From positions 62,001-126,000 of the forward strand of contig NZ_JAIFZM010000011.1 of the NCBI RefSeq assembly GCF_022095695.1: a DNA stretch of 64,000 bases. The letters run 5' to 3'. A program made the position numbers and the translations under genes. Positions 1 to 9,023 of this stretch are shown here, piece after piece. The notes beneath the pieces were generated by a model. The model saw only the letters and a list, made by a program, of their open reading frames with translations. It searched no databases and was not told where the DNA came from. This DNA is from Oceanobacillus jordanicus. Lineage in GTDB: Bacteria > Bacillota > Bacilli > Bacillales > Amphibacillaceae. Every line of letters begins with the position of its first letter. Within the stretch, counting starts at the first letter, position 1.

Positions 1-20
1 TGCTTCGATGACATAGCCAC
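1..20 (-). CDS. Possible 5' end of a gene downstream of ytsJ (cut by window edge)
   Basis: Only the first codons are inside the window. On the minus strand, after the ytsJ stop, an AAGGAG sequence (33-38) is followed by a GTG at 20 and an in-frame ATG at 14, reading M-A-M-S-S-K. In related Bacillaceae a GntR/FadR-type regulator or accD follows ytsJ. A FadR-class operator lies in the ytsJ promoter, which favours the regulator, but the product cannot be identified from seven codons. Confidence 0.3.
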
Positions 21-45
21 AGACCTGACCCACTCCTTCTACCGC

Positions 46-1284
46 CTATTTATTATCTATTTGCGTTAACCTTCTCGTTTTTTCTGCTATTTCTTCTGGG
101 TCAACTTCAATTCTGGAAACACCAGACTCCATCGCAGCCTGCGCTACTGATTTAGCAACAATTGGTGCCACTCGGGAATCAAATGGTCCAGGGATAACAT
201 AATCTTCATTGAGTTCTTCTTCGGTAATCAAGGAAGCAATCGCATTAGCAGCAGCTACTTTCATACGCTCATTAATTCGAGTCGCACGAACATCTAAAGC
301 TCCACGGAAGATCCCCGGGAAAGCCAACACATTATTTACCTGGTTAGGAAAATCAGAACGGCCTGTACCAATTACTCTAGCACCTGCTGCTTTCGCATCT
401 TCTGGCATAATTTCTGGCTCTGGATTTGCCATGGCAAAAATAATGGCATCATCACTCATTTTACTTACCATTTCTTTTGATAAAGCTCCTGCAACAGAGA
501 CTCCAATAAAGACATCGGCATCTTCTAGTATTTCTTCTAGACTGCCTTCTTTCTTTTCTTGATTTGTAAAAGTCGCGACGCGTTCTTTAATATCATTCAT
601 GCCATAGGAACGCCCTTCAAATATAGCCCCACGCGAATCACACATAATCATATTACGTACACCAAAATTATATAAAAGTTTAATAATTGCAATCCCAGCA
701 GCACCTGCTCCGTTCGCAACGACTTTGATATCGGAGAAACTTTTTCCAACTAGTTTAAGTGCATTAATTAATCCAGCAACTGTTACAATTGCTGTTCCGT
801 GTTGATCATCATGAAAAATAGGAATGTTCGTTTCCTTCTTTAGCCGGTCTTCAATAATAAAGCAATTCGGTGCGGCGATATCTTCTAAATTAATCCCGCC
901 AAAGGTTGGCTCCATTAATTTTACTGTTTGAACAATTTCTTCTACATCCTGTGTCGCCAGGCAGATAGGAAATGAATCCACCCCTGCAAAGCTTTTGAAA
1001 AGGACTGATTTCCCTTCCATTACCGGCAATGCAGCTTCTGGTCCAATGTTTCCCAATCCTAATACAGCAGATCCGTCACTGACTACTGCAACCATGTTCC
1101 CTTTCATTGTGTAATCATAGACTGTTTCCTTGCGATCATAGATTTCCTTACAAGGTTCAGCTACACCTGGAGAATAGGCCAAACTAAGTTCCTCTGCATT
1201 TGTAACAGGTACCTTAGATTGGGTAGTAAGCTTCCCTTTGTTCACTTTGTGCATATGCAATGCTTCGTCTCTTAAGCTTGCCAT
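46..1284 (-). CDS. ytsJ: NAD(P)-dependent malic enzyme YtsJ
   Basis: Oxidatively decarboxylates malate to pyruvate, supplying NADPH/NADH and pyruvate in the cytosol. The 412-residue length fits the short bacterial malic enzymes. The N-terminal malic domain has the conserved YSPGVAEPC segment and the acidic metal-binding stretch HDDQHGT. The Rossmann domain follows, with the nucleotide loop NGAGAAG near residue 190. The ATG is preceded by AAAGGAG. The gene lies directly downstream of dnaE on the same strand, as in B. subtilis, but has its own promoter and a palindromic operator. Choice between NAD and NADP as cofactor cannot be read reliably from sequence; the B. subtilis orthologue prefers NADP. 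Confidence 0.95.
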   Translation of the reverse strand: MASLRDEALHMHKVNKGKLTTQSKVPVTNAEELSLAYSPGVAEPCKEIYDRKETVYDYTMKGNMVAVVSDGSAVLGLGNIGPEAALPVMEGKSVLFKSFAGVDSFPICLATQDVEEIVQTVKLMEPTFGGINLEDIAAPNCFIIEDRLKKETNIPIFHDDQHGTAIVTVAGLINALKLVGKSFSDIKVVANGAGAAGIAIIKLLYNFGVRNMIMCDSRGAIFEGRSYGMNDIKERVATFTNQEKKEGSLEEILEDADVFIGVSVAGALSKEMVSKMSDDAIIFAMANPEPEIMPEDAKAAGARVIGTGRSDFPNQVNNVLAFPGIFRGALDVRATRINERMKVAAANAIASLITEEELNEDYVIPGPFDSRVAPIVAKSVAQAAMESGVSRIEVDPEEIAEKTRRLTQIDNK

Positions 1285-1327
1285 ATTAGATTATCGCTCC
1301 TTTGTTAGCAGTAGAAATTGCCGTAAA

Positions 1328-1340
1328 GTGGTCAGACCAC
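1328..1340. promoter_or_regulatory. FadR/GntR-class operator palindrome in the ytsJ leader
   Basis: A perfect 13-base palindrome with the core TGGTCAGACCA (1329-1339), matching the TGGTNNNACCA pattern bound by many FadR-subfamily GntR regulators. It lies about 7-19 bases downstream of the predicted ytsJ start site, a position where a bound protein would block elongation. The regulator is inferred, not seen. Confidence 0.5.
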
Positions 1341-1353
1341 CCTTAACCATTAC

Positions 1354-1381
1354 ATTATAACAGATGGTAAAACTCTGTAAA
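1354..1381 (-). promoter_or_regulatory. Sigma-A promoter of ytsJ
   Basis: On the minus strand TTTACA (1376-1381) and a perfect TATAAT (1354-1359) are separated by 16 bases, between the dnaE stop and the ytsJ start. This gives ytsJ its own transcript, with the operator at 1328-1340 just downstream of the start point. Confidence 0.65.
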
Positions 1382-1388
1382 GTATAGT

Positions 1389-4300
1389 TTATTTTGCTGA
1401 TTTGTCGAGTACAATATTTTCATCGCCAAAATATTGTTTTAAAGCTTGTACGCATTTGTACGAGGGATCTACAAAGTATTCACTATCAAGCTTGTAAGAT
1501 TTTCGTTGTTTTTGCCGAAAGACAATGATGGGTACAGCACCGGGGTGCTCCTTCACAATTTCCCGGATAGCTTTTAAGTCTTCCTCATTTTCCTCGCCCG
1601 TTGTACGGATAAATAGTCGTTCTTCTTTCTCCGTTTTCTCTAATGCTACTTCTTCGAAAGACGTTAAGTTACTTAGCAGTAATTGCTTCGTTCCATTCCG
1701 CTCCTCCACTCTTCCTTTAACCATAACCACATTCTCTTCTTCCATTAATTTCATAGAGTTTCGATATAGCTCTGGAAACGCAACTGCATCCATGTCGCCC
1801 GTTTCATCATTAAGCGTAAGAAATGCCATATTTTCTCCACGCTTCGTGCGGATTGTTTTGATGCGTTGAATCATCACGGTACACTGTATTTCTTTTTTAG
1901 CTTCTAGAGCTAATGCAGCAGAAATAGACAAATAACCATTTCTCCTCAGCGAATCCCTGTAGGTATGTAGAGGATGGCTGGATATATAAATTCCAAGAAG
2001 ATCTTTTTCATCTGACAACTTTTTCAGCGGACTAAAATCCTCTATTTCGACATAATCTGCCTCAAGTTCAATTTTATCCTGAAACAGACTCGGCTGGTCT
2101 TGAAATTCTTTGAACAGTTCTCCTTGCTCTAGCGCACGGTCGATTGACGCTAGAAGACTTGCTCTATTCGCTTTTGTTTCATCAAAGGCTCCAGCCATAA
2201 TAAGGAGTTCCAACGTCTTTCTGTTCACGATTTTATGGGACACACGCAGACAAAAATCGAACAAGTCTTTAAACGGGGCATCCTTCCTTACACGAATGAT
2301 CTCCTGCACAACTTGATTGCCAACCCCTTTAATAGAAGAAAGTCCCATACGGATACCAGAACCTTCTACAGAAAAGCGACCAAAGCTAAAGTTAATAGAT
2401 GGCGCTGCGAGCTGTATTCCCAGCTCTTTAATTTCTTGAATATATTGATGCATTTTCTCCTGCTGATTGGCTACAGAACTCAGCAACTCGGTAAAAAAGG
2501 CAGCTGGATAGTGTGCTTTTAAGAAGGCAAGCTGATAGGATATTATACTGTATGCCACAGCGTGGCTACGATTAAATCCATAATTTGCAAAGCGAACAAT
2601 CCAGGCAAAAATCTCCTCACCAACTGCTTTGTCGTAGCCGTTTTGCAGACAGCCTTGTACGAAAATTTCCTTTTGCTGTTGTAATACATGTTCCTGTTTT
2701 TTACTAATAGCACGCCGTAAAACATCCGCCTCGCCTAAGGACATGCCCGCAATTTTATTGGCAATTTGCATAATCTGTTCCTGATAAATTAAGACACCAT
2801 ACGTATTTGCTAAAATCGGCGCTAAATCCGGATGCGGATAACTAATCTGTTCTTTGTTATTCTTACGCTTTATATAGGTTGGAATGTACTCCATCGGACC
2901 TGGACGATAAAGGGCGTTCACGGCAACAATATCTTCAAAAGAAGTAGGCTGCAAATTACGTAGCACCTGTTGCATTCCCTGTGACTCAAGCTGAAAGACG
3001 CCATTTGTTTTTCCATTTCTAAGCAAGGAAAAAGTCTTGGCATCTCCTTGTTCAAGGTTATGTACGTCAACCTGCTTTTTGTAGGAAAAATGAATGCTCC
3101 GGACTACCCGCTCGATAAGAGATAGGTTTCGTAAACCTAGTAAATCAATTTTAAGCAGTCCTAACTCTTCAAGCTCATTCATTGGGAACTGTGTCAGCTT
3201 TGTGGTGCCTGTCCCAGGTCTTAACGGAATATGTTCCACAAGAGCTTCTTCACTAATGACAACTCCGGCAGCATGTGTAGAGACATGTCGTGGTAATCCT
3301 TCTAATCTAGCCGCTATGGAAAACAATGTTTTTAATTGAGGAGACTGTTTTATATAGGAAACAAGCTCCGCTGACTGCTTTACAAGTTCTGGGATCGGTA
3401 ACTTAGCTTGTAATGGGATATGTTTTAATATATATGCTGTATCCTGATGATCTATTTCCATCGTCTTCATTACTTCTCGAAGAATTGATCTTGCTGCAAA
3501 AGTACCGAATGTAATAATTTGTGCTACATGGTCATCTCCATATTTACCTCGGACATATTCAATTACTTCATCTCTCCTCGTATCTGAAAAATCAATATCG
3601 ATGTCTGGCATTGTCCGTCTTTCAGGATTTAGAAATCTTTCAAACAGCAAGTTATATTTTATCGGATCAACATCGATAATTTCCAGTAAATAGGCCACTA
3701 AAGAACCTGCTGCCGATCCCCTACCCGGCCCAACCATAATTCGATTAACTTTGGCGTATTGAATAAAATCAGCTACGATCAGAAAATAATCACTAAATCC
3801 CATCTCTGCAATAATGCGTAACTCATCTTCAAGTCGATTTTTAACTTCTTCTGTAACTGGGTTATATTTCTTATTTAGGTTTTCAAAGCATTTAGTCTCT
3901 AAATACGTTTGCGCATCCGTATGATCTGGTACTGGGAACGATGGAAGCAGCGGCTTTCCAAATTGTATCGAGACATTACATTTTTGTTTTATCGCTTCTG
4001 TCTCGAGTAAAACCTCTGGCCAAAAGGAATGGAAAGATTTTTCCATCTCCTCAGATGATGTAAGATATCGCTCTGAGTTGCCTGAACCGTTCTGGCTCCC
4101 TTCCCATTCCCAACTCTCACCATTTTTCATTGACTGCAAGCAATCAAATACAATATCATCCTGTGCATGTAAGTAGCGTACGTCATGTATTGCAGTAACT
4201 GCTACACCAGCTCGTTCATTTAGGGTCTTAAGAACAGAATGCATTTTTTCTTCATTTGAAATTCGAATATCTTGTATACCTAAATAAAAGTCTTCTTTTT

Positions 4301-4760
4301 CAAAGAGGCTCTCCCATTTTTTTATGTAGGACTCTAATTGTTCAAACGTTTCGTTTTCAACACGTGTTCTAAATGTGGAGTTACTTAGCGTGAATATCCC
4401 AACAACATCTTGCGCTAGATGGCGCAGCGTTTCCGCATCGATCGTTTCCTTGTCTTGTTGTTGAATCCAGGTGCTTATTTTAATAAGCGATTGATAACCC
4501 GTATTACTTTTTGCCAGCAACACACATTGCTCCTGGTTGTTTTCTTCATCTTCTATTTGTATGATCATCCCAATAATTGGCTTGATTCCCTTCTCCTTAC
4601 ATGCCTTATAAAAAGGGATAGTGCCATAAAGGGCATTCTCATCTGTTAACGCGATCGCATCAAAATTTAGTTCACTTGCTCTTTGTACTAACTTTTCTAT
4701 CGTGATGGTGCTATTAAAAAAACTATAGCCACTTCTAACTTGCAAATGCGTATATGACAT
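1389..4760 (-). CDS. dnaE: DNA polymerase III alpha subunit DnaE
   Basis: Second replicative C-family polymerase of Firmicutes; extends RNA primers before handing over to PolC. The 1123 residues are close to B. subtilis DnaE (1115). Domain order: PHP domain (about 1-270), palm/fingers with GPGRGSAAGSL and the catalytic PDIDIDFSD motif, the third catalytic region near IYQEQIMQIANKIAG, helix-hairpin-helix, and a C-terminal OB fold. The PHP domain begins HLQVRSGYS: the HxH metal site of active PHP domains is lost (Q-V-R), consistent with a structural, non-exonuclease role. The gene heads the ytsJ-side minus-strand block and is divergent from ytrH. Confidence 0.96.
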   Translation of the reverse strand: MSYTHLQVRSGYSFFNSTITIEKLVQRASELNFDAIALTDENALYGTIPFYKACKEKGIKPIIGMIIQIEDEENNQEQCVLLAKSNTGYQSLIKISTWIQQQDKETIDAETLRHLAQDVVGIFTLSNSTFRTRVENETFEQLESYIKKWESLFEKEDFYLGIQDIRISNEEKMHSVLKTLNERAGVAVTAIHDVRYLHAQDDIVFDCLQSMKNGESWEWEGSQNGSGNSERYLTSSEEMEKSFHSFWPEVLLETEAIKQKCNVSIQFGKPLLPSFPVPDHTDAQTYLETKCFENLNKKYNPVTEEVKNRLEDELRIIAEMGFSDYFLIVADFIQYAKVNRIMVGPGRGSAAGSLVAYLLEIIDVDPIKYNLLFERFLNPERRTMPDIDIDFSDTRRDEVIEYVRGKYGDDHVAQIITFGTFAARSILREVMKTMEIDHQDTAYILKHIPLQAKLPIPELVKQSAELVSYIKQSPQLKTLFSIAARLEGLPRHVSTHAAGVVISEEALVEHIPLRPGTGTTKLTQFPMNELEELGLLKIDLLGLRNLSLIERVVRSIHFSYKKQVDVHNLEQGDAKTFSLLRNGKTNGVFQLESQGMQQVLRNLQPTSFEDIVAVNALYRPGPMEYIPTYIKRKNNKEQISYPHPDLAPILANTYGVLIYQEQIMQIANKIAGMSLGEADVLRRAISKKQEHVLQQQKEIFVQGCLQNGYDKAVGEEIFAWIVRFANYGFNRSHAVAYSIISYQLAFLKAHYPAAFFTELLSSVANQQEKMHQYIQEIKELGIQLAAPSINFSFGRFSVEGSGIRMGLSSIKGVGNQVVQEIIRVRKDAPFKDLFDFCLRVSHKIVNRKTLELLIMAGAFDETKANRASLLASIDRALEQGELFKEFQDQPSLFQDKIELEADYVEIEDFSPLKKLSDEKDLLGIYISSHPLHTYRDSLRRNGYLSISAALALEAKKEIQCTVMIQRIKTIRTKRGENMAFLTLNDETGDMDAVAFPELYRNSMKLMEEENVVMVKGRVEERNGTKQLLLSNLTSFEEVALEKTEKEERLFIRTTGEENEEDLKAIREIVKEHPGAVPIIVFRQKQRKSYKLDSEYFVDPSYKCVQALKQYFGDENIVLDKSAK

Positions 4761-4819
4761 AGTATCCCGCCTTCTATTCTCTCATTCCTATTATAACAAT
4801 CTCTATAGAACATGCATAC

Positions 4820-4846
4820 GTATATGCTGATTATTTATCATAACGT
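4820..4846 (+). promoter_or_regulatory. Possible sigma-E-like promoter of ytrHI
   Basis: Between divergent dnaE and ytrH, a GTATATG element (4820-4826) is followed after 12 bases by CATAACGT (4839-4846), resembling the sigma-E -10 CATACNNT. B. subtilis ytrHI is known to be sigma-E dependent. The match is imperfect and the assignment leans on that knowledge. Confidence 0.3.
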
Positions 4847-4899
4847 CTCCAATCTCCTCATAAAATGGTAAGGACATGCCTTCGGAAGGAGTCGTTTTC

Positions 4900-5232
4900 A
4901 TGGAAGAACGTTTTTTCGCTACTGCCATACATTGCTTCTTTATCGCCTTTGGTGTAATGGTAGGCGGATCTATTATCGGAAGTATTGGGGAATTCGCTAC
5001 AGGGGATGCTCCTTTATCGGCTATCGCTACTATTGCAAAAAAACTGCGTATTTGGGCAATCGCTGCAGCAATTGGGGGAACATTTGATGCACTTAGCAAT
5101 TTTGAAAGAGGAATTTTTGATGGTTCAACCATGGATATCTTTCGACAAATTGTATTGATACTATGCGCCATGGGTGGCGTTAAGACTGCAGTCATGCTCA
5201 TTGAATGGCTCATCCAAGAGGAAGTATCCTAA
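4900..5232 (+). CDS. ytrH: Sporulation membrane protein YtrH
   Basis: Mother-cell membrane protein needed for efficient sporulation in B. subtilis. The 110-residue product is very hydrophobic, with segments at about 6-30, 50-65 and 80-100, and conserved GGSIIGSIGEFATGD and AIGGTFDALSNFERG stretches. The ATG at 4900 is chosen because GGAAGGAG lies 8 bases upstream; an earlier in-frame ATG at 4876 would place this site inside the coding region. The stop overlaps the start of ytrI (TAATG), so the two are translationally coupled. Confidence 0.85.
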   Translation: MEERFFATAIHCFFIAFGVMVGGSIIGSIGEFATGDAPLSAIATIAKKLRIWAIAAAIGGTFDALSNFERGIFDGSTMDIFRQIVLILCAMGGVKTAVMLIEWLIQEEVS

Positions 5233-5723
5233 TGCATATTCCACCTTACCATAAGAAGAAAACATGGCAACGTTTCTTTGCAGGGGCACTTGTCGGCGGG
5301 ATTATCGCATACATTATTTTTATTTTTATGTATGGCACCATGTATGAAAATCAGCTAAAAAAAAATCTTGAACTTACCTCCCAAGTTAATGACTTGAAAA
5401 ATCAAAACGAGGCACTCTTAAAGGATACGGAAAACTTAAAAACTCCCGTTACTGTTTCGGTGATAGATATAACCATTGAAAATGCGGAGGAAATTTCATT
5501 GGACAGTCTAGTTGTTCCAAAACTTGAAGAATTGGTAAAGGATGAAATAAGTCATATTACGGGGCAAAGTGTCTCCATTGTCGACGAAATCGACCAACTC
5601 CTCATTTCAGCTATAGAAAATAAGGAATATACCATAGATGATCTTCGTTACCAATTTACCGTTCGAAAACTAACTATATCTGAAACAGTCAAAGTCTTTC
5701 TAGAAGCAGAAACCGTGAATTAA
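5232..5723 (+). CDS. ytrI: Sporulation membrane protein YtrI
   Basis: Partner of YtrH in the spore-formation ytrHI operon. The 163-residue protein has a short cytoplasmic start, one membrane segment (about residues 14-36, rich in G, A and I) and then a coiled-coil region (about 40-70) before an alpha/beta C-terminal part. The start is the ATG overlapping the ytrH stop. The mechanism of YtrI is unknown; the assignment rests on topology, length and the ytrH-ytrI-nrnA gene order. Confidence 0.82.
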   Translation: MHIPPYHKKKTWQRFFAGALVGGIIAYIIFIFMYGTMYENQLKKNLELTSQVNDLKNQNEALLKDTENLKTPVTVSVIDITIENAEEISLDSLVVPKLEELVKDEISHITGQSVSIVDEIDQLLISAIENKEYTIDDLRYQFTVRKLTISETVKVFLEAETVN

Positions 5724-5895
5724 AAGTCAAAGTGAAGAACGCCAGGGCCTTAACCTCTAGTTTAACGTGACGAACCACCTTCATGTTGGAGATAAAGGAA
5801 GCACACCGAATACAATTTGGTTTTATTATCAAGAGAGAGACACCTTTTACCTATCCTTTTTCATATACTAATCTTAAAAGGGGGATGGTTATAAG

Positions 5896-6099
5896 ATGCT
5901 CATCATGCCTTATTATAAAATGAGAGATGAAAAGCTAGCTCAATTAAGAAATGGCCACACTGCATACGCTGAATCCCGCGAACTTATTAGAATTCTAAAA
6001 CGCGGAATTGAAAAGGAACAACTACGGGTTCACTATGACGAAACCCAAAAAGGCTGCTGGATTATTCCACTCATCCCTGAAAAATGTAACTATACTTAA
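5896..6099 (+). CDS. Small conserved-looking protein, unknown function
   Basis: A 67-residue protein with a basic helical middle (ESRELIRILKRGIEKEQLR) and a hydrophobic C-terminal WIIPLIP segment; no transmembrane helix. A strong AAAAGGGGG lies 11 bases before the ATG; an internal ATG at 5905 is an alternative start. It sits between ytrI and the convergent nrnA, where B. subtilis also has a small unknown gene (ytzJ), so orthology is possible but unproven. The 172 bases before it (5724-5895) show nothing convincing. Confidence 0.6.
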   Translation: MLIMPYYKMRDEKLAQLRNGHTAYAESRELIRILKRGIEKEQLRVHYDETQKGCWIIPLIPEKCNYT

Positions 6100-6110
6100 A
6101 CTCCAAAGAA

Positions 6111-6157
6111 AAGCCAAACGTATTCGAACTTCAGATACAGTCGAATTCGTCTGGCTT
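6111..6157. terminator. Bidirectional terminator between 5896 gene and nrnA
   Basis: A 17-base-pair stem with two mismatches: AAGCCAAACG... pairs with ...TCTGGCTT around a 13-base loop. It is between convergent genes. The T-rich tail is better on the minus strand (TTTTCTTTGG), so nrnA is probably the main user. Confidence 0.75.
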
Positions 6158-6197
6158 ATTTCGGCTTAGCAGTATATGCTTCCCCTAATTGTTCTGT

Positions 6198-7145
6198 CTA
6201 TGATTTAAATGCCTTGCAAACTTCCTCTAAATCTTGTACAACCTGTTCTGCTTCTTCCCAGCTGTATACAGTTGCCCCAGAAGCCATTGGATGACCGCCA
6301 CCATTATATTTTGCAGCAATCTCGTTTACGATCGGCCCTTTAGATCTTAGTCTTACACGGATTAAGTCCTCTTCCTCAATAAAAAACACCCATGCTTTTA
6401 TTCCTTCCACTTCGCCTAGGATACCTACAAGTTGCCCTGTTTCAACTGGTTCCACCTGAAAAGAGTCTAGAATGTCCTTGGTTAGTTTAATTGTACTTAA
6501 GCCATTTGGTGATAGTTCATAGCGTTGGAGAACATAGCCACGGAGTCTTGCAATATGCTGCTTAACGTTATATATTCCGTCATAAAGTGCCGTTCTGTCA
6601 AAATCATACGTTACAAGGTCAGAGGCATATTGAAAGGTTTTCTTTGTTGTACTCGGAAATAGGAACCTTCCCGTATCGCCTACAATGCCAGCATAAAGAG
6701 AAGCTGCTGATTTATCATTCAGTTGCAAGCCTTTCTCTTTTCCATGTAGGTACAGCTCATAAATCATTTCACTTGTTGAACTTGCTTCCGTATTTATCCA
6801 GCGTAGATCACCGTATGGATCTGTATTAGGATGATGGTCAATTTTAATTAATTTGTCGCCGAGATTATAGCGGGAATCACTTATTCTATCAGTATTGGCT
6901 GTATCACAGGTTATAACAAGTGCCTGCTTATACGTATCATCAGGTATGACATCCATTTGCAATAAAAACCCCAAGGAGGCGTCTACTTCTCCTACTGCAT
7001 ATACCTTTTTTTCTGGAAAGGATGCTTGAATGATTTCTTTTAACCCACCTTGAGAGCCTAGCGCATCTGGGTCGGGACGGACGTGTCTATGAATTATGAT
7101 AGTGTCATAGGCCTTAATTGTGTCTATAATTTGCTGAATCGACAT
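6198..7145 (-). CDS. nrnA: Bifunctional oligoribonuclease / pAp phosphatase NrnA
   Basis: DHH-DHHA1 phosphoesterase that degrades 2-5-mer nanoRNAs and converts 3'-phosphoadenosine 5'-phosphate to AMP. The protein has 315 residues. The DHH domain shows HRHVRPDPDALGS (19-31), Asp81 in CDTAN and the signature DHH at 103-105 (KIDHHPN). The C-terminal DHHA1 domain carries GGGHPMASG. GGAGG lies before the ATG. Members of this family can also cleave linear pGpG, the breakdown product of c-di-GMP, which may be relevant to the signalling in this window; this last point is family knowledge. Confidence 0.95.
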   Translation of the reverse strand: MSIQQIIDTIKAYDTIIIHRHVRPDPDALGSQGGLKEIIQASFPEKKVYAVGEVDASLGFLLQMDVIPDDTYKQALVITCDTANTDRISDSRYNLGDKLIKIDHHPNTDPYGDLRWINTEASSTSEMIYELYLHGKEKGLQLNDKSAASLYAGIVGDTGRFLFPSTTKKTFQYASDLVTYDFDRTALYDGIYNVKQHIARLRGYVLQRYELSPNGLSTIKLTKDILDSFQVEPVETGQLVGILGEVEGIKAWVFFIEEEDLIRVRLRSKGPIVNEIAAKYNGGGHPMASGATVYSWEEAEQVVQDLEEVCKAFKS

Positions 7146-7306
7146 TTTGTTACCTCCACAGTTTTCATTTCTTTCTGGCTAAACCGATACAAAAAAGTTA
7201 CAATATATAAAGATGCATCAGTCAGTCCACCGGGCTGGATCTGGTTTAGTCGCATTTTAATAAGTAAAACGGTTTATCCGTATACATACTTTCTAGGAGT
7301 GATTTC

Positions 7307-7618
7307 ATGTTTATTTTCCCGGTTATTATCATCCTATCCGTTGTGTTCTATGTGTACTACAAGGTTGCGATCTTAAAAACAAAGGATCGTCTCACACAGG
7401 TTTATTTTAACGCACGATCCCGTATGTGCCTAGGTAGCTTCGTGTTATTCTTTGGTGTTAATCAATATGTGTATTATCAAACTCAATTATCTCTTTTTAT
7501 CGGTATCTTATTCTTCGCACTAGGCGGTTTTCAACTTTACACTGGGTTTAAGGAAGCAAGACATTATAAAAATGAATACAGGCGGTTAAATCCTGCAGGT
7601 CATAAAGCTGACGAATAG
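7307..7618 (+). CDS. ytpI: YtpI family membrane protein
   Basis: A 103-residue integral membrane protein with three predicted helices (about 2-20, 41-58, 63-82) and a charged C-terminal tail. AGGAG precedes the ATG. The position between nrnA and ytoI, on the opposite strand to both, is that of B. subtilis ytpI. Function is unknown. Confidence 0.8.
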   Translation: MFIFPVIIILSVVFYVYYKVAILKTKDRLTQVYFNARSRMCLGSFVLFFGVNQYVYYQTQLSLFIGILFFALGGFQLYTGFKEARHYKNEYRRLNPAGHKADE

Positions 7619-7630
7619 AGTCAGCTTTTT
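7604..7630 (+). terminator. Rho-independent terminator of ytpI
   Basis: AAAGCTGAC (7604-7612) pairs perfectly with GTCAGCTTT (7620-7628), followed by more T. The stem overlaps the ytpI stop codon. It can also act on the convergent ytoI transcript, though its A-rich side gives a tail there too. Confidence 0.8.
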
Positions 7631-7643
7631 AATTTGGACATTA

Positions 7644-8951
7644 CTAACGATCAATCAATTGGGCCATGATTAAGCCTTTCCCTGCAATTTTCCGTTCATT
7701 GTATACTTCCACTTCTATTTTCGCATACATTCTGCCTGCTTCTAACAACTTTGGTTTAATCACAAGCTTGCTGTCGATTTGCATTGGCTTTAAAAAATAT
7801 ACGGTGAGGTTTTCAACTACTAAATCACCTTTTTTGTAATGCATTAACAGTCGACTGCTCGCTTCTGTGATTAAGGAAGTAAACACTCCATTAGAGAGCG
7901 TTCCAAGTTGATTTGTCATTTGCGGAGTTACATCTGCATGGTACACCGGTTTATCTTCCTCAGAATCAATTAACGTCCGTGACACTATATCGTCAATGGT
8001 CTCTCCAACCTGTGGTTGCCGCTGAATTTGCTGCAGTGCTTTTAGAACGTCCTGCCTGGAGATAACCCCTTGCAAACGAGAGGCTTGGTCAACTACCGGG
8101 ACGACCTCGATGCCTTCCCATACCATCATATGCGCAACAGAGGCAAGTGACGTTTTTGCCTGCACGACCTGTGGGTTCTTGCTCATAACCTTATCGATTA
8201 ACAGACTAGCTTCTTTGGCTACCACATCTTTTGAAGTAACCATTCCTAATACCCTATTGCTATCATCGATAACTGGAAATCTCGTATGGCCAGATTGTTC
8301 ATTTAACTCATACCATTCGCCAACTGTGTCCCCTGCCTTTAGAAACCAAGATGCTTCATAAGGGGTGAAAATATCCCCAACAAAGACAATTTCCTTTTTG
8401 ATTAGTTGGTCATAGATGGCCCGATTAATCATGGCAGCTACAGTAAATGTATCGTAACTTGTGGATATGATCGGCAATTCTTTTTCATCTGCTAGTCGCT
8501 TTATATGTTCCTCTGTATCAAATCCACCGGTAATCAATACTGCAGCACCTTCATTTAATGCCAATTCATGCGCTTCGACACGATTCCCGATGATTAATAG
8601 GGAGTTAGCCTCTGTATAGCGCATCATGGCGTCAAGCTGCATAGCACCGATAACAAATTTATTTAATGTTTTGTGTAGTCCTGTCTTTCCACCAAGAACT
8701 TGTCCATCAATAATGTTAATTACTTCTGCAAAGGAAAGCCTTTCGAAGTTCTCTCTGTTTTTTCTTTCAATTCGAATGGTCCCCACACGTTCTATGGTAC
8801 TAACAATCCCCTGGTTCTCTGCTTCTTTAATTGCACGATATGCTGTCCCATCACTTACACCTAGTTCTTTTGCAATCTGCCTGACTGAAATTTTATGGCC
8901 AACAGATAGGGACAGGATATGCTGAATAATCTGCTCATGTTTCGTTGCCAA
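7644..8951 (-). CDS. ytoI: YtoI: winged-helix, DRTGG, CBS and hotdog multidomain protein
   Basis: Likely ligand-sensing transcription regulator or acyl-CoA-binding protein of unknown target. Domain order in 435 residues: N-terminal helix-turn-helix (SVRQIAKELGVSDGTAYRAI), a DRTGG domain, two CBS domains (about 190-310), and a C-terminal MaoC/thioesterase-like hotdog domain. The TTG at 8951 is preferred because the product then starts MATKHEQI like its relatives and a GGTGGG sits 6 bases upstream; a longer TTG start at 8972 lacks a site. The order ytpI-ytoI matches B. subtilis. Confidence 0.85.
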   Translation of the reverse strand: MATKHEQIIQHILSLSVGHKISVRQIAKELGVSDGTAYRAIKEAENQGIVSTIERVGTIRIERKNRENFERLSFAEVINIIDGQVLGGKTGLHKTLNKFVIGAMQLDAMMRYTEANSLLIIGNRVEAHELALNEGAAVLITGGFDTEEHIKRLADEKELPIISTSYDTFTVAAMINRAIYDQLIKKEIVFVGDIFTPYEASWFLKAGDTVGEWYELNEQSGHTRFPVIDDSNRVLGMVTSKDVVAKEASLLIDKVMSKNPQVVQAKTSLASVAHMMVWEGIEVVPVVDQASRLQGVISRQDVLKALQQIQRQPQVGETIDDIVSRTLIDSEEDKPVYHADVTPQMTNQLGTLSNGVFTSLITEASSRLLMHYKKGDLVVENLTVYFLKPMQIDSKLVIKPKLLEAGRMYAKIEVEVYNERKIAGKGLIMAQLIDR

Positions 8952-9023
8952 TGGTGTCCCACCAACTTTCAACTGTACTAGTACGATATTTAACTTTTAT
9001 TATACAGTTGTTCCTAGTGAAAC

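Noticed and set aside
5783-5923. 46-codon plus-strand frame after ytrI
   Set aside because: No ribosome site before its ATG, composition not protein-like, and it overlaps the better supported 5896 gene.
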